Shown: positions 55,666 to 64,000 of the stretch, piece after piece
Layout: every line of letters begins with the position of its first letter
Position numbering within the stretch: the first letter of the stretch is position 1
Source: an uncultured Desulfovibrio sp.
GTDB lineage: Bacteria > Desulfobacterota > Desulfovibrionia > Desulfovibrionales > Desulfovibrionaceae
NCBI GenBank assembly: GCA_900541395.1
Contig: UQJT01000009.1
Span: 1-64,000, forward strand
Direction of reading: 5' to 3'
DNA: 64,000 nt
Notes under the pieces: model-generated
The model's input: the letters and a program-made list of their open reading frames with translations, nothing else
What the model was told of the DNA's origin: nothing
Database searches by the model: none
Position numbers and translations under genes: made by a program

Positions 55666-56895
55666 TCAGCGCGGTCCGCCGGAGCGGGGCGGCCGGGCCG
55701 ACGCCGAGCGACCATCCGGGTCTTTGACGCTGTAAGCCGCGGTGGGCGCCGCCTTAATCATGATCGCGCCCATGAGCAGGGAAGAAACGATGCCCATGAG
55801 GTAGGGCCCCGTCCAGCCCAGAGCGCTCCATCCCAGGCCGAAGACGGGCGGCGACGCGCTTTGGCTGGAACGCACGAAGGTTTCGCTCACGGCCAGCACG
55901 GCGGCCCGGTTGCCGGAAGGGGCCAGGGTGGCCACGGTGTCGTTGATGATGGGGATGGTCAGCCCCTGGGCCGCGCCGTTGATCAGCAGGGGCGGGGCGC
56001 ACCACCACAAGGAGGGCGTCGCGTCCCGGATCAGCAGCCATATCATGGAGATCAGATAGCACAGCGCCCCGGTCAGCATGAGCTTGTGGAAGGAAATCCC
56101 CTTTTTGTGCAGGCGGGTCAGGTTGTCCGAGGCGATGAACGACCCCGCGGCCACCAGGGAAAAAACAACGCCGATGCGCGAGGGCGAGGCGTGATAGCGC
56201 AGTTCGGCCATCATGGGGAAGTAGGCGTTCATGGGGCCGTACATGATGCCGTATCCCAGAAAAAACAGGATGAACAAGTCCAGGGCCCGTCGGTTGGCGA
56301 TAATTTTGCGGGTTTCGCCGGCGTAGGCCTTCCAATCCATGTGGGGCAGGCCCTGCTTGAGGGGGACGGTCAGGCCCAGGGCGGCCACGGGCAGGGCCAG
56401 GGCCAGAGTCCAGAACGGCCATTGTTGGTTCCATTCGCCCAGGATGCCCCCCACAATGGGAAAAATGACGGTGGCGATGCTGCCGGTGGCGGTGATCAGG
56501 CCCATGACCCGGGGCAGATGCTCGTCGTCGTACATGTCGGCGGCCAGGATGGTATACAGCACGCCCAGCGGCCCCGCGCCCAAGCCTTGAAGCACGCGGC
56601 AGGCGATGAGTTCGGGCAGGGTGCGGGCGAAGGCCCCCAAAATGCCGCCCAGAGCGAACACCAGCAGCGCGGGCAACAGCACGATCTTGCGGCCGAAGCG
56701 GTCGGACAGCACCCCGGCCACCGGGGTCATGACGGCTTCGGCAATGGTGAAACTGACCAGAACCCATCCTGCTTGGGTTGCGGACAGGTGAAAGCTTGCG
56801 GCGATGCGCGGCAGCACGGGCAGGACGACGGCAATGCCCAGCGCGCTCAACAGGCGCGTGCCGAACAGCAGGATGACGGCGTTTTTTTCCGGCAT
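55666..56895 (-). CDS. MFS transporter
   Basis: 409-residue major facilitator with 12 membrane segments. The A motif is GVLSDRFGRKIVL (about 60-72) and the second half is looser. Closest in feel to the drug:H+ antiporter (DHA1) group, so efflux of a small compound is the best guess; the substrate is unknown. I chose ATG 56895 (MPEKN), with GAGGA about ten bases before it; a TTG three codons upstream would overlap that site. It is convergent with lysR (18 nt apart), so not obviously part of that locus. Confidence 0.85.
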   Translation of the reverse strand: MPEKNAVILLFGTRLLSALGIAVVLPVLPRIAASFHLSATQAGWVLVSFTIAEAVMTPVAGVLSDRFGRKIVLLPALLVFALGGILGAFARTLPELIACRVLQGLGAGPLGVLYTILAADMYDDEHLPRVMGLITATGSIATVIFPIVGGILGEWNQQWPFWTLALALPVAALGLTVPLKQGLPHMDWKAYAGETRKIIANRRALDLFILFFLGYGIMYGPMNAYFPMMAELRYHASPSRIGVVFSLVAAGSFIASDNLTRLHKKGISFHKLMLTGALCYLISMIWLLIRDATPSLWWCAPPLLINGAAQGLTIPIINDTVATLAPSGNRAAVLAVSETFVRSSQSASPPVFGLGWSALGWTGPYLMGIVSSLLMGAIMIKAAPTAAYSVKDPDGRSASARPPRSGGPR

Positions 56896-57696
56896 GGCGG
56901 ACAATCCTCAGGGAAAGGTCCTTGCCCCTTACGCCCTCGGAGAGTGAGACGTTGGGGGCGCGCGCAGGCCCGTGAAAGGCAGCGTGAGGCATCTTGGATT
57001 TCCTGCCGGAAATCCGCTGAAGAGCGCCCGTGTTCCACATGGGCGAAAGGCAGGCTTCGGCCGCCGCCGGCTGCGTTTCGTCTCGCGCCTCCGGCGGTCA
57101 AGGGGGGCGTCGCTTCAAACGCGCTGACGCGCGAGCCTTCGGCGGTAAAAGGGAGGACGGCGCTGACGGTTCCTCCGACACCCGAAGGCATCGCGAAAGG
57201 CCTATCCCGATGTGGGCAAGGCAAGGAACGCCCGTCCTCCCACGGAAAAGTTCGCCGCAAACGGCCGGATGCGCAATGATAAGCAGTCCGACGCGAGCGT
57301 CGGGGGATGAGAGAGTGGCAGCCTTGCGCGAGCGGACTTATTGACGCCCGCGACGATTTCGCCTAGCCTGAATCCATTGCGGCGTATCGCCTTCGGGCGG
57401 TGCGCGTTCTTTGTCCATTCTTGCGAGGTCGGCATGTCGATCCGGTTCACCTGACGTTCTTCCGCACAGAGACACGGTGTGTCTCGTCGGACGCGCGGGT
57501 GCGCGGGCGTCGGCCCTGCCCGGATGTGACGTCTCCCGCTCCGTTTCCGTCCGCTTTGCCGAGCCGCCCCGTGCGGCGGCGGTCCGTCATGCCGTGTTCT
57601 CCGTTGCGGTCGCGACGCAGGCGCGTCCGGTTTCCGGCACGTTCCGTCCGCTCACCGTCAACCGTCGCGCCTCGGGCGCGACGTCAGGAGTCTTCC
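56896..57696. other. Intergenic region before pstS
   Basis: 800 nt without a believable protein gene. It contains two copies of a dispersed intergenic repeat (57082-57102 and 57108-57150), a promoter candidate at 57341-57369 and a long GC-rich stretch up to pstS. I see no phosphate box of the CTGTCAT tandem kind. The long leader (about 320 nt if the promoter is right) may be regulatory. Confidence 0.4.
57341..57369 (+). promoter_or_regulatory. Candidate sigma-70 promoter for the pst operon
   Basis: TTGACG (57341-57346), 17-bp spacer and TAGCCT (57364-57369). The -35 fits five of six bases, the -10 only three. It leaves an unusually long leader before pstS. Confidence 0.35.
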
Positions 57697-58530
57697 ATGA
57701 AACGTCTGTTCGCCGCCGCGGTCTTTACGCTGCTGGGCGCATCGCTCGCCGTCGCCGCCCCTCTCGATGCCTTCAACAATCAGAAAGGCTCTCTGGACAT
57801 TGCCGGGGGCACGGCCCACATCCCGGTCATGAAGCTGGCCGCTCAGGCCATTATGGAGCGTTATCCCGACATCCGCATCACCGTGGCGGGCGGCGGCTCC
57901 GGTGTGGGTGTGCAGAAGGTGGGCGAGGGCTTGGTCCAGATCGGCAATACCGGCCGGGCGCTCAAGGATACGGAAATTGCCAAGTACGGCCTGGTCACCT
58001 TCCCCTTCGCCATCGACGGCGTGGCCGTGGCGGTCAACCCCGCCAACGGCGTGACCGGCCTGACCAAGGCCCAGGTCAAGGATGTGTTCGCGGGCAAAGT
58101 GACCAACTGGAAAGACCTGGGCGGCGCCGACGCCCCCATCTCCCTCTATGTGCGCGAAGACGGCAGCGGCACCCGCGAAACCTTTGAAGAGCGCGCTTTG
58201 GACAAGGGAACGTCCGCGCCTTCGGCCAATGTGGTCAATTCCAACGGTGCCATGAAAACCGCCATTGCTCAGGACAAAAACGCCATCGGCTACGTGGGCA
58301 TCGGTCATTTGGACGAGTCCGTCAAAGGAGTGGCCGTCGACGGCATGGTCCCCAGCCAGGAGGGCGCGGCCGACGGCAGCTACACCGTCACCCGCCTGCT
58401 GTACATGAACACCAAAGGCGAGCCCGAAGGACTGACCAAACTGTTTGTGGACTACATCTATTCCGAGGACGGCAAGGGATTCATTTCTCAGTCCGGCTAC
58501 ATCCCCTACACGCCGGACAATCGGAAGTAG
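57697..58530 (+). CDS. pstS: Phosphate-binding protein PstS
   Basis: 277-residue periplasmic receptor for phosphate import. Signal peptide about 1-20 (MKRLFAAAVFTLLGASLAVA). The mature protein has the family start of glycine-rich AGGGSGVG (64-71) and the phosphate loop EDGSGTRETFE (about 153-163). Length matches short PstS of delta-proteobacteria and Gram-positives rather than the 321-residue E. coli form. ATG 57697 is set by AGGAG six bases upstream; longer upstream reading is not conserved. First gene of the pstSCAB operon. Confidence 0.93.
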   Translation: MKRLFAAAVFTLLGASLAVAAPLDAFNNQKGSLDIAGGTAHIPVMKLAAQAIMERYPDIRITVAGGGSGVGVQKVGEGLVQIGNTGRALKDTEIAKYGLVTFPFAIDGVAVAVNPANGVTGLTKAQVKDVFAGKVTNWKDLGGADAPISLYVREDGSGTRETFEERALDKGTSAPSANVVNSNGAMKTAIAQDKNAIGYVGIGHLDESVKGVAVDGMVPSQEGAADGSYTVTRLLYMNTKGEPEGLTKLFVDYIYSEDGKGFISQSGYIPYTPDNRK

Positions 58531-58534
58531 CGGC

Positions 58535-59497
58535 GTGAGCGCGCGCGAGCCCGTGCTTGAGCCCATATCCGGCCGGTCCGCCGCGAGCGGCGGACCGCGC
58601 TCCGGCGGTCGGCCCGACGCCGCCCGCGTCGTGTTGCGCGTGGCCGCCGCGTTGGCCGTGCTGGGCGTCGGCCTGCTTATGCTCATGATTCTTGCCTTTG
58701 CCCTGCCCGTGTTCGCCGACGGCGGCCCGGGCGGGCCTTTTTCCTGGACCTGGGCGCCGGGAAACGGCCGTTTCGGCATTCTGCCCATGCTTGTGGGCTC
58801 GTTGTTGCTGGCGTTTTCCGCCCTGGCCGCGGGCTGGCCTCTGGGCCTGGCGTTGTGCTGCTGGTTGCTGTGCCCCGACCTGGGGGGGCCGTCCTGGTTG
58901 CGCGCCCTGGTGGGAGGCCTGGTGCGTCTGATGACGGCCATTCCCACCGTGGTTTACGGCTTCGCGGCTTTGTTTCTGCTGACGCCCGCCGTACGCGCGG
59001 GTCTGGGCGGTACGGGCATGGGGTGGCTGAGCGCGGGTCTTATGCTGGCCCTGCTTATTCTGCCCACCGTCACCCTGGTGCTGACCGCCGGACTGGCTCC
59101 CCGCCTGGAACGTCTGCTGCCGGGCGGACCGGCCCTGGGCATGTCCCGACCGGAACTTCTGTGGCTGGTGGTGATGCCCGATGCGCGGGGAACTCTGGCA
59201 TCCTCGGCCGTGCTGGGCTTCGGCCGGGCCGTGGGAGATACCCTGCTGCCCCTCATGCTGGCGGGCAACGCCCCGCAGGTGCCGGAGAGCCTGACGGCGA
59301 GCCTGCGCGCCCTGACCGCGCATATGGCTCTGGTCACCTCCAACGAGGTGGGCGGCGCGGCCTACAATTCGTTGTTCATGGCGGGCGTGCTGCTGCTGGC
59401 CGTCAACGCGGCGGTCAGTCTGACGGTGCGCCGCCTGGAACGGAGGGAGCGAACGGCGGCGACGCGCGGAACGGACGCTGCGGGAGGCGGGGCATGA
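58535..59497 (+). CDS. pstC: Phosphate ABC transporter permease PstC
   Basis: 320-residue membrane permease with six main hydrophobic segments, preceded by a Pro/Arg-rich N-terminal tail (about 1-28). The permease-ATPase contact loop GFGRAVGDTLLPLML (about 227-241) corresponds to the PstC EAA region. I placed the start at GTG 58535, five bases after pstS, because it matches the operon and the family N-terminus; the ribosome site (GGAAG) is weak. Its TGA overlaps the next ATG, so translation is coupled to pstA. It forms the membrane channel with PstA. Confidence 0.88.
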   Translation: MSAREPVLEPISGRSAASGGPRSGGRPDAARVVLRVAAALAVLGVGLLMLMILAFALPVFADGGPGGPFSWTWAPGNGRFGILPMLVGSLLLAFSALAAGWPLGLALCCWLLCPDLGGPSWLRALVGGLVRLMTAIPTVVYGFAALFLLTPAVRAGLGGTGMGWLSAGLMLALLILPTVTLVLTAGLAPRLERLLPGGPALGMSRPELLWLVVMPDARGTLASSAVLGFGRAVGDTLLPLMLAGNAPQVPESLTASLRALTAHMALVTSNEVGGAAYNSLFMAGVLLLAVNAAVSLTVRRLERRERTAATRGTDAAGGGA

Positions 59498-60375
59498 GCA
59501 GATCCGCGGGAGTGACGTTCATGCGGGGGGCGGCCTGGCTGGCGGCCGTGCTGGTGCCCGGGGCCGTGTTCGCCCTGATCGGGTATCTGCTGTGGCGCGG
59601 GCTGCCCGCTCTGGGACCGGACCTGTTTTTCGGACGCACGCCGCCCCGCGAGGCCCTGCTCGGCCTGCGTCCGGTGTGGGACGGCATATGGCCCGCTTGC
59701 GCGGGCACGCTGTGTCTGGTGGGACTGACCCTGTGCCTGGCCGTGTTCCCCGGCGTGGGCTGCGGGCTGTATTTGAGCGAATACGCCACGGCGGCCCAGA
59801 AGCGCCGCATCGGTCTGGCTGTGGACCTGCTGGCGGGTATGCCGTCCATCGTCATGGGCCTGTTCGGCTTTTCGCTCATCCTGTTGTTGCGGCGCACCCT
59901 GGCGCCGGACGCCAATACCTGTCTGGCCCTGGCGGCCGGGTGTCTGGCCCTGCTGGTCCTGCCCGTGCTGGTGGCCGCCACCCGCGAGGCCGCGGACGCG
60001 GTGCCGCGAAGTCTGCGCCTGGGGGCGGCCGCTCTGGGGCTCACCCCGGCCCAACGTCTGCGCCATGTGGTGCTGCCGGCGGCGGCCAGGGGCATTTTCA
60101 GCGGCGTGGTGCTGGCCCTGGGCCGGGCCGCCGAGGACACCGCCGTCATCATGTTTACCGGCGTGGTGGCCAACGCCGGATTGCCTGCCGGTCTGGCGGG
60201 CAAGTTCGAGACTCTGTCGTTCCACGTGTATTACACGGCGGCCCAGTATCAGGACCAGGCCGAACTGGCGCGCGGATTCGGCGCGGCCGTGGTCCTGCTG
60301 GCTCTGTCCGGCGGCCTGCTGGCGCTCGCCCGCCTGCTCGAATCCGGGTATCGCCGTCGTTGGAGGAAAGGATGA
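59494..60375 (+). CDS. pstA: Phosphate ABC transporter permease PstA
   Basis: 293-residue permease, six hydrophobic segments. Family pieces: GIWPACAGTLCLVGLTL, SIVMGLFGFSLI (about 125-136) and the ATPase contact loop LALGRAAEDTAVIMF (about 208-222). ATG 59494 overlaps the pstC stop (ATGA) and has GGAGG before it. Works with PstC and the PstB ATPase. The stop overlaps the start of pstB. Confidence 0.92.
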   Translation: MSRSAGVTFMRGAAWLAAVLVPGAVFALIGYLLWRGLPALGPDLFFGRTPPREALLGLRPVWDGIWPACAGTLCLVGLTLCLAVFPGVGCGLYLSEYATAAQKRRIGLAVDLLAGMPSIVMGLFGFSLILLLRRTLAPDANTCLALAAGCLALLVLPVLVAATREAADAVPRSLRLGAAALGLTPAQRLRHVVLPAAARGIFSGVVLALGRAAEDTAVIMFTGVVANAGLPAGLAGKFETLSFHVYYTAAQYQDQAELARGFGAAVVLLALSGGLLALARLLESGYRRRWRKG

Positions 60376-61157
60376 TGGAAGGGGACGAAACGGCCGTCCG
60401 CCTGCGCGAAGTCTCGGTGTCCTTTGCCGGACGGGTGGCGGTGGACGCGGTCAGTCTGGACCTGCCCCGACGGGGCGTATCGGTATTCATCGGCCGCTCG
60501 GGATCGGGCAAAACCACGCTGTTGCGCGCTCTCAACCGGCTCAACGAGGAATTCCCCGGCAGCGCCACTACGGGGCGGGTGGAACTGGATCTGGGGCAGG
60601 GGCTGGAGTCCGTGTACCCGGAGCCGGGACGCCCCGCGCGGCCCCTGCCCGAACTGCGGCGGCGGGTGGGCATGGTGTTCCAGTCGCCCAACGTGTTTCC
60701 GACCAGCATATATCGCAATTTGGACCTGCCCCTGTCGCTGGCGGCGGCCTGTTCCCGGCGTGAGCGGAAGGAGCGGGTGGAGGCCGCGTTGCGGGACGCC
60801 GGGTTGTGGGACGAGGTCAGACAACGCCTGGACATGCCCGCCGAGCGCCTGTCGGGCGGCCAGCAGCAGCGCCTGTGCCTGGCCCGCGCCCTGGTTCTGG
60901 AGCCGGATATTCTGCTGGTGGACGAACCTACGGCCGCGCTGGACGTCCATGCCGCGGCCGGGGTGGAGGCCCTGTTGGTCCGCCTGGCCGAGCGCCTGCC
61001 CGTGGTCATGGTATCGCACAGCCTTGCGCAAACCCGACGCCTGGGGCACACTGTCCTGGTCATGAACCAGGGGCGCGTGACGCATTGTCTGGACGCGGCC
61101 CATATCGGCGGCGAAGCGGAACTGAGCGCGCTGCTGGGCGGAGCGGCGGCGGAGTAA
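60372..61157 (+). CDS. pstB: Phosphate ABC transporter ATPase PstB
   Basis: 261-residue ATPase. Walker A GRSGSGKTT (about 41-49), Q-loop MVFQSPNVFPTSIYRN, signature LSGGQQQRLCLARAL and Walker B LLVDEPTAALD are intact. The P-loop reads GRSGSGKT rather than the usual GPSGCGKS of PstB; a short insertion after the first strand region (ELDLGQGLESVYPEPGRPAR) is unusual. Two possible starts, ATG 60372 (overlapping the pstA stop) and ATG 60375, both behind GGAGG. The phoU gene that usually follows pstB is missing. Confidence 0.9.
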   Translation: MMEGDETAVRLREVSVSFAGRVAVDAVSLDLPRRGVSVFIGRSGSGKTTLLRALNRLNEEFPGSATTGRVELDLGQGLESVYPEPGRPARPLPELRRRVGMVFQSPNVFPTSIYRNLDLPLSLAAACSRRERKERVEAALRDAGLWDEVRQRLDMPAERLSGGQQQRLCLARALVLEPDILLVDEPTAALDVHAAAGVEALLVRLAERLPVVMVSHSLAQTRRLGHTVLVMNQGRVTHCLDAAHIGGEAELSALLGGAAAE

Positions 61158-61221
61158 GGCGTTCGGCGGCTCGGGCCCGGCGGCGCGGAGCGTGTTGCGC
61201 CCGCCGCATAGGGAGAATCCC

Positions 61222-61725
61222 TTGTCCCGACCAGGAATTTCGCTCGCCCCGTCCGGGCGGGCCCCCCTGCATCTGCGCCATCTTGTATTGGATTACAACG
61301 GCACTCTGGCCTGCCGGGGACGTCTGCTGCCCGGCGTGGTCGAGCGTCTGCGCGCGTTGGGCGAACTTGTGGCCGTGCACGTGATCACGCTCGATACCTT
61401 TGGTTCGGCGCGGGCGGAACTGGCCGGGGAGCTCGCCGCCGGAAACGGGGTAAGCCTGGACGTTGTGGACGGCTGCGCCGGCGGCGAGGCCGAAGCCAAA
61501 CTGGCTTTGCTGCAAAGTCTGGGACCGGACCGGTGCTGCGCTGTGGGCAACGGGGCCAACGACGGCCTGATGCTGGAAGCGGCGGCCCTGTCCATCTGCG
61601 TCATGGGGCGCGAGGGCTGCGCTGTGGACACTCTGCGCCGGGCGCATATCTGCGTTGCCGACATCGGCGACGCCCTGGATCTGCTGCTGTATCCCGAAAG
61701 CTGCGCGGCCACTTTGCGTCGCTGA
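61222..61725 (+). CDS. HAD-superfamily hydrolase (COG4087-type)
   Basis: 167-residue cytoplasmic HAD-fold protein resembling the cytosolic part of P-type ATPases. Nucleophile motif LVLDYNGTLA with Asp24; the second Asp of DxD is Asn26, a form common in this subfamily. VHVITLDTFG, GNGANDGLML (motif IV) and a helical end follow. Substrate unknown; a small phosphatase is likely. I chose TTG 61222 because GGGAGA lies five bases upstream; a GTG ten codons earlier has no site. It follows pstB closely on the same strand and may be co-transcribed with the phosphate transporter. Confidence 0.8.
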   Translation: MSRPGISLAPSGRAPLHLRHLVLDYNGTLACRGRLLPGVVERLRALGELVAVHVITLDTFGSARAELAGELAAGNGVSLDVVDGCAGGEAEAKLALLQSLGPDRCCAVGNGANDGLMLEAAALSICVMGREGCAVDTLRRAHICVADIGDALDLLLYPESCAATLRR

Positions 61726-61805
61726 GGGAGCTTCGCCGCCGGACGCGGCGCGCGACCGGCAGGCGGCCGACATACGACGAGCCCCGCGGCGGAAAGGGAG
61801 TCTAC

Positions 61806-61835
61806 TTGACGCCCCCGCTTTGGGTGGCCTACACT
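61806..61835 (+). promoter_or_regulatory. Sigma-70 promoter of tolB
   Basis: TTGACG (61806-61811), 18-bp spacer, TACACT (61830-61835). Five and four of six bases fit. Start of transcription near 61842, about 55 nt before tolB; the short leader has a weak GCCC/GGGC hairpin followed by T7 (about 61851-61873), possibly an attenuator. Confidence 0.6.
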
Positions 61836-61896
61836 TTCCCTATTCTTTCAGGCCCTCCGATCCGGGCTTTTTTTCAAAAAACACAGGTGGCTATCT

Positions 61897-63279
61897 ATGC
61901 ATACCTTCGCTTTTCTGCGTGGAATTCCGGCGTGCGGGGCGTTCGTCGCCCCCGGCAGGGCGGCGGCGCGCCTCGCTCTTGCCGTCTGCGCCCTGTGGAC
62001 GCTGCTGACCGCGTCTCCGGCTTCGGCCGTGACTATGATCGACATCCATTCTCCGGGGCAGAACATCGTCAATCTGGCCATGGCCGCGCCTCTGACCGGC
62101 CCCTCCCAGGTTGCCGCGGGGTTGGGGGCCGAACTGCACAAGGCCATTGAAACCGATTTGTCCTTTTTGCCTTTTATGCGACTGACCGTGCCCGGAGCGG
62201 TGCTCGGCGGCACCACGCTGGCCGCCTGGCAGGGCCCCGAACTCGACTTCAAGCGTTTTCAGATCGCGGGGGCGGACCTGCTGATTACGGCCTATTGGCC
62301 CAAGGGCGACCGCAATAATTCCACCGTGGAACTGCGCGTGTTTGAGACGTTTTCGGGCAAGTTCGTGTTCGGCAACGCCTATGCGGGCGTCACCAAGGAC
62401 GAGGTGTCCAATGTGGCCGACCGCTTTGCCGCCGATCTTATGGAAACATTGACCGGCAGCGGCGACTTTTTCCGCTCCACGCTGGCCTTCGCCCGTACCG
62501 ACGGCCCCAAAAAACGCGATATCTGGCTGGTCAAACCCACGGGCAAGGACTTGCGTCAGATCACCAATATTCCGGGTACGGCCATGTCGCCCGCGTGGTC
62601 GCCGGACGGTCGCTATGTGGTGTTCAGCCACCTGGACGACAGTTCCCACGCCCTGGGCGTGTGGGACCGGCTGGCCAATCAGGTCAAACTGATTCGTTTT
62701 CCGGGCAACACGGTTATCGGACCGTCCTTCATGCCGGACAACAAGGTGGCGGTCAGTCTGTCCACGGGCAACTATCCGGATATTTTTCTGCTGAACCACA
62801 AGTTCGAACGCGAGCGTCCCCTGGAGGCCTCGGGCGCCATCAACGTGTCGCCGTCGTTTGACGCCACGGGAACAAAAATGGTCTTTACTTCCAGCCGATT
62901 GGGCGGCCCTCAGATATTTTTGAAGGATTTGACCACCGGCGCGGTGCGGCGCATCAGCATGAACGGCGGCTATAATACCGAGCCTTCGATCAGTCCCGAC
63001 GGAACTCTGGTGGCGTTTACCCGCCTGACCGATCAGGGGCATCGCATTTTCGTGCAGGACCTTATGACGGGACAGGAACGTCAGGTATCGTTCGGACCGG
63101 GGCGGGACGAACATCCTTCCTTTGCGCCGGACAGTTATTTCCTGGCTTTTACATCCGATCGCTCGGGCCAAAAACAGATATACCTGACCACGAGGCATGG
63201 CGGCGATCCGAAAAAAGTGCCCACCGGAGCGGGCGACGCCACATTTCCGCGGTGGGGAAAAATTCCCGCCCAGCAGTAA
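61897..63279 (+). CDS. tolB: Tol-Pal system periplasmic protein TolB
   Basis: 460-residue periplasmic beta-propeller that works with Pal and TolA in outer-membrane constriction during division. An N-terminal signal region (about 1-44, ending ASPASA) is longer than usual. Domain 1 (about 47-190) precedes the six-bladed propeller with repeated WSPDGRYVVF, FDATGTKMVF, SPDGTLVAF and FAPDSYFLAF motifs. Upstream AGGTGG is present. pal follows after a 10-bp hairpin, with its own promoter. The tolQRA genes are not in the window. Confidence 0.93.
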   Translation: MHTFAFLRGIPACGAFVAPGRAAARLALAVCALWTLLTASPASAVTMIDIHSPGQNIVNLAMAAPLTGPSQVAAGLGAELHKAIETDLSFLPFMRLTVPGAVLGGTTLAAWQGPELDFKRFQIAGADLLITAYWPKGDRNNSTVELRVFETFSGKFVFGNAYAGVTKDEVSNVADRFAADLMETLTGSGDFFRSTLAFARTDGPKKRDIWLVKPTGKDLRQITNIPGTAMSPAWSPDGRYVVFSHLDDSSHALGVWDRLANQVKLIRFPGNTVIGPSFMPDNKVAVSLSTGNYPDIFLLNHKFERERPLEASGAINVSPSFDATGTKMVFTSSRLGGPQIFLKDLTTGAVRRISMNGGYNTEPSISPDGTLVAFTRLTDQGHRIFVQDLMTGQERQVSFGPGRDEHPSFAPDSYFLAFTSDRSGQKQIYLTTRHGGDPKKVPTGAGDATFPRWGKIPAQQ

Positions 63280-63286
63280 GCGGCAC

Positions 63287-63311
63287 GGCCGGGCGCAAGG
63301 CGCGCCCGGCC
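63287..63311 (+). terminator. Hairpin between tolB and pal
   Basis: Perfect 10-bp stem GGCCGGGCGC/GCGCCCGGCC with 5-nt loop, seven bases after the tolB stop and just before the pal promoter. It lacks a U-tract, so it may reduce but not fully stop readthrough. Confidence 0.5.
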
Positions 63312-63321
63312 TCCGTTCGAC

Positions 63322-63349
63322 TTGACATCGGCCGCAGTGGCGCTACTAT
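63322..63349 (+). promoter_or_regulatory. Sigma-70 promoter of pal
   Basis: A perfect TTGACA (63322-63327), 16-bp spacer and TACTAT (63344-63349). It gives a leader of about 95 nt before pal. Confidence 0.65.
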
Positions 63350-63448
63350 GCCCGAACGGCCAGCACCTTGCCCTGAAGGCGGGTTCCAGCCGGAACAGCT
63401 TTGGGGTTTTGCCGTTTAAAGCGGAGTCAACTGCTCAGGAGGAATATC

Positions 63449-63937
63449 ATGAAAGGTTTGAAGAATTTTGGTCTGGTTATGGTTATGGCGTTGGTGTTGG
63501 GCATCGGCGCGGGCTGCACGAAAAAAAGCACCGAAGTGCCCACCGGTCAACCGGTGGTGACCGACACCGGCGCCAGCGCCGTGGACGTGGCCGCGCAGAC
63601 CATTACCGACGGCGTCGTGTACTTCGACTTCGACAAGTACGACGTGAAGCCTGAATACCGCGAAATGCTGCGCCAGAAGGCCGAACTCATGCGCCAGTAT
63701 CCCAGCATCCGCGTGCGCATCGAAGGCAACTGCGACGAACGCGGCACCCAGGAATACAACCTGGCCCTCGGCGAACGTCGCGCCCGCGCCGCTTACGAAT
63801 ATATGGTCATGTTGGGCGTGAACCCCAGCCAGTTGGAAATGATCAGCTACGGCAAGGAACGTCCCGCCGTGCAGGGCACCGGCGACCAGGTCTGGGCTCT
63901 GAACCGCCGCGACGACTTCCGCGTCATCGCCCGCTGA
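63449..63937 (+). CDS. pal: Peptidoglycan-associated lipoprotein Pal
   Basis: 162-residue outer-membrane lipoprotein. Lipobox ends at Cys23 (LGIGAGC), followed by a short linker and an OmpA-like domain (about 55-160) with VYFDFDKYDV and the peptidoglycan-binding NCDERGTQEYNLALGERRA (19-residue motif including Asp and Arg). It holds the outer membrane to the cell wall and binds TolB. I chose ATG 63449 with AGGAGGA upstream, giving a proper signal peptide. Strong terminator at 63953-63986. Confidence 0.96.
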   Translation: MKGLKNFGLVMVMALVLGIGAGCTKKSTEVPTGQPVVTDTGASAVDVAAQTITDGVVYFDFDKYDVKPEYREMLRQKAELMRQYPSIRVRIEGNCDERGTQEYNLALGERRARAAYEYMVMLGVNPSQLEMISYGKERPAVQGTGDQVWALNRRDDFRVIAR

Positions 63938-63952
63938 GTTTCAGGGTTTTCG

Positions 63953-63986
63953 GGCCGCTCCCGCCTGGCGGGAGCGGCCTTTTTTT
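63953..63986 (+). terminator. Rho-independent terminator of pal
   Basis: An 11-bp GC stem (63953-63963 with 63969-63979), loop CCTGG and seven T residues (63980-63986), 15 nt after the pal stop. A textbook intrinsic terminator. Confidence 0.9.
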
Positions 63987-64000
63987 CGGTTCGCCGAACA

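Noticed and set aside
56896-57696. Pho box upstream of pstS
   Set aside because: No tandem CTGTCAT-like repeats could be found on either strand.

Overview
The window reads as about 64 kb of chromosome from a high-GC, probably anaerobic delta-type proteobacterium close to Desulfovibrio/Bilophila. This is inferred from gene content: a DvUT-like bacterial urea transporter, an AprA-like flavoprotein with a small two-cluster ferredoxin, a DUF362-ferredoxin protein, several HD-GYP and hybrid-kinase regulators, and a tolB-pal pair. No rRNA, tRNA or CRISPR array was seen, so the assignment is not proven by a phylogenetic marker.

Layout. 1-551: hairpins, a terminator and an orphan promoter. 552-2228 (minus): arginine genes, an N-acetylglutamate synthase-like gene then argF. 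2507-9395 (plus): hybrid histidine kinase, GAF protein translationally close to GAPDH, DUF362 ferredoxin protein. 9529-17984 (minus): a 31-residue membrane protein, a small exported protein, an M24 peptidase, a reductase-rhodanese fusion, carA and carB. 18246-20860 (plus): a small exported protein, then a yybP-ykoY-type riboswitch controlling terC and a DUF533 gene. 21016-24202: zntA-like metal ATPase and its divergent MerR regulator with a recognisable operator. 24254-26686: two divergent HD-GYP response regulators.

26898-38257 is the most unusual part. A sigma-54 enhancer-binding activator is divergent from a ferredoxin, an AprA/fumarate-reductase-like flavoprotein, two Old-Yellow-Enzyme/2,4-dienoyl-CoA-reductase-like flavoproteins and a tripartite tricarboxylate transporter (TctC plus a TctA-TctB fusion). 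A near-perfect -24/-12 promoter and an upstream palindrome lie in the divergent gap. A decayed IS5-family transposase tail sits inside the cluster. The genes suggest import of a carboxylate and its reduction in the cytoplasm; the substrate is unknown.

38393-40677 (minus): GIY-YIG protein, alpha/beta hydrolase and two tandem crcB fluoride channel genes. 40762-49324 (minus): ammonium transporter, urea transporter and a complete urease set read as ureA-B-C-E-F-G-D, so urea uptake, hydrolysis and ammonium transport are encoded together. 49579-51771: a soluble PQQ-type sugar dehydrogenase homologue and a ProX-type tRNA editing protein. 52134-55647: an amidohydrolase-fold protein that has lost its metal ligands, a DASS-type anion transporter and a divergent LysR regulator. 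55666-56895: an MFS transporter. 57697-61157 (plus): pstSCAB phosphate transporter without phoU, followed by a HAD-fold protein. 61897-63937: tolB and pal, each with its own sigma-70-like promoter.

Many intergenic spaces carry hairpin repeats at the 3' ends of genes; the families found more than once are listed as repeats and findings.
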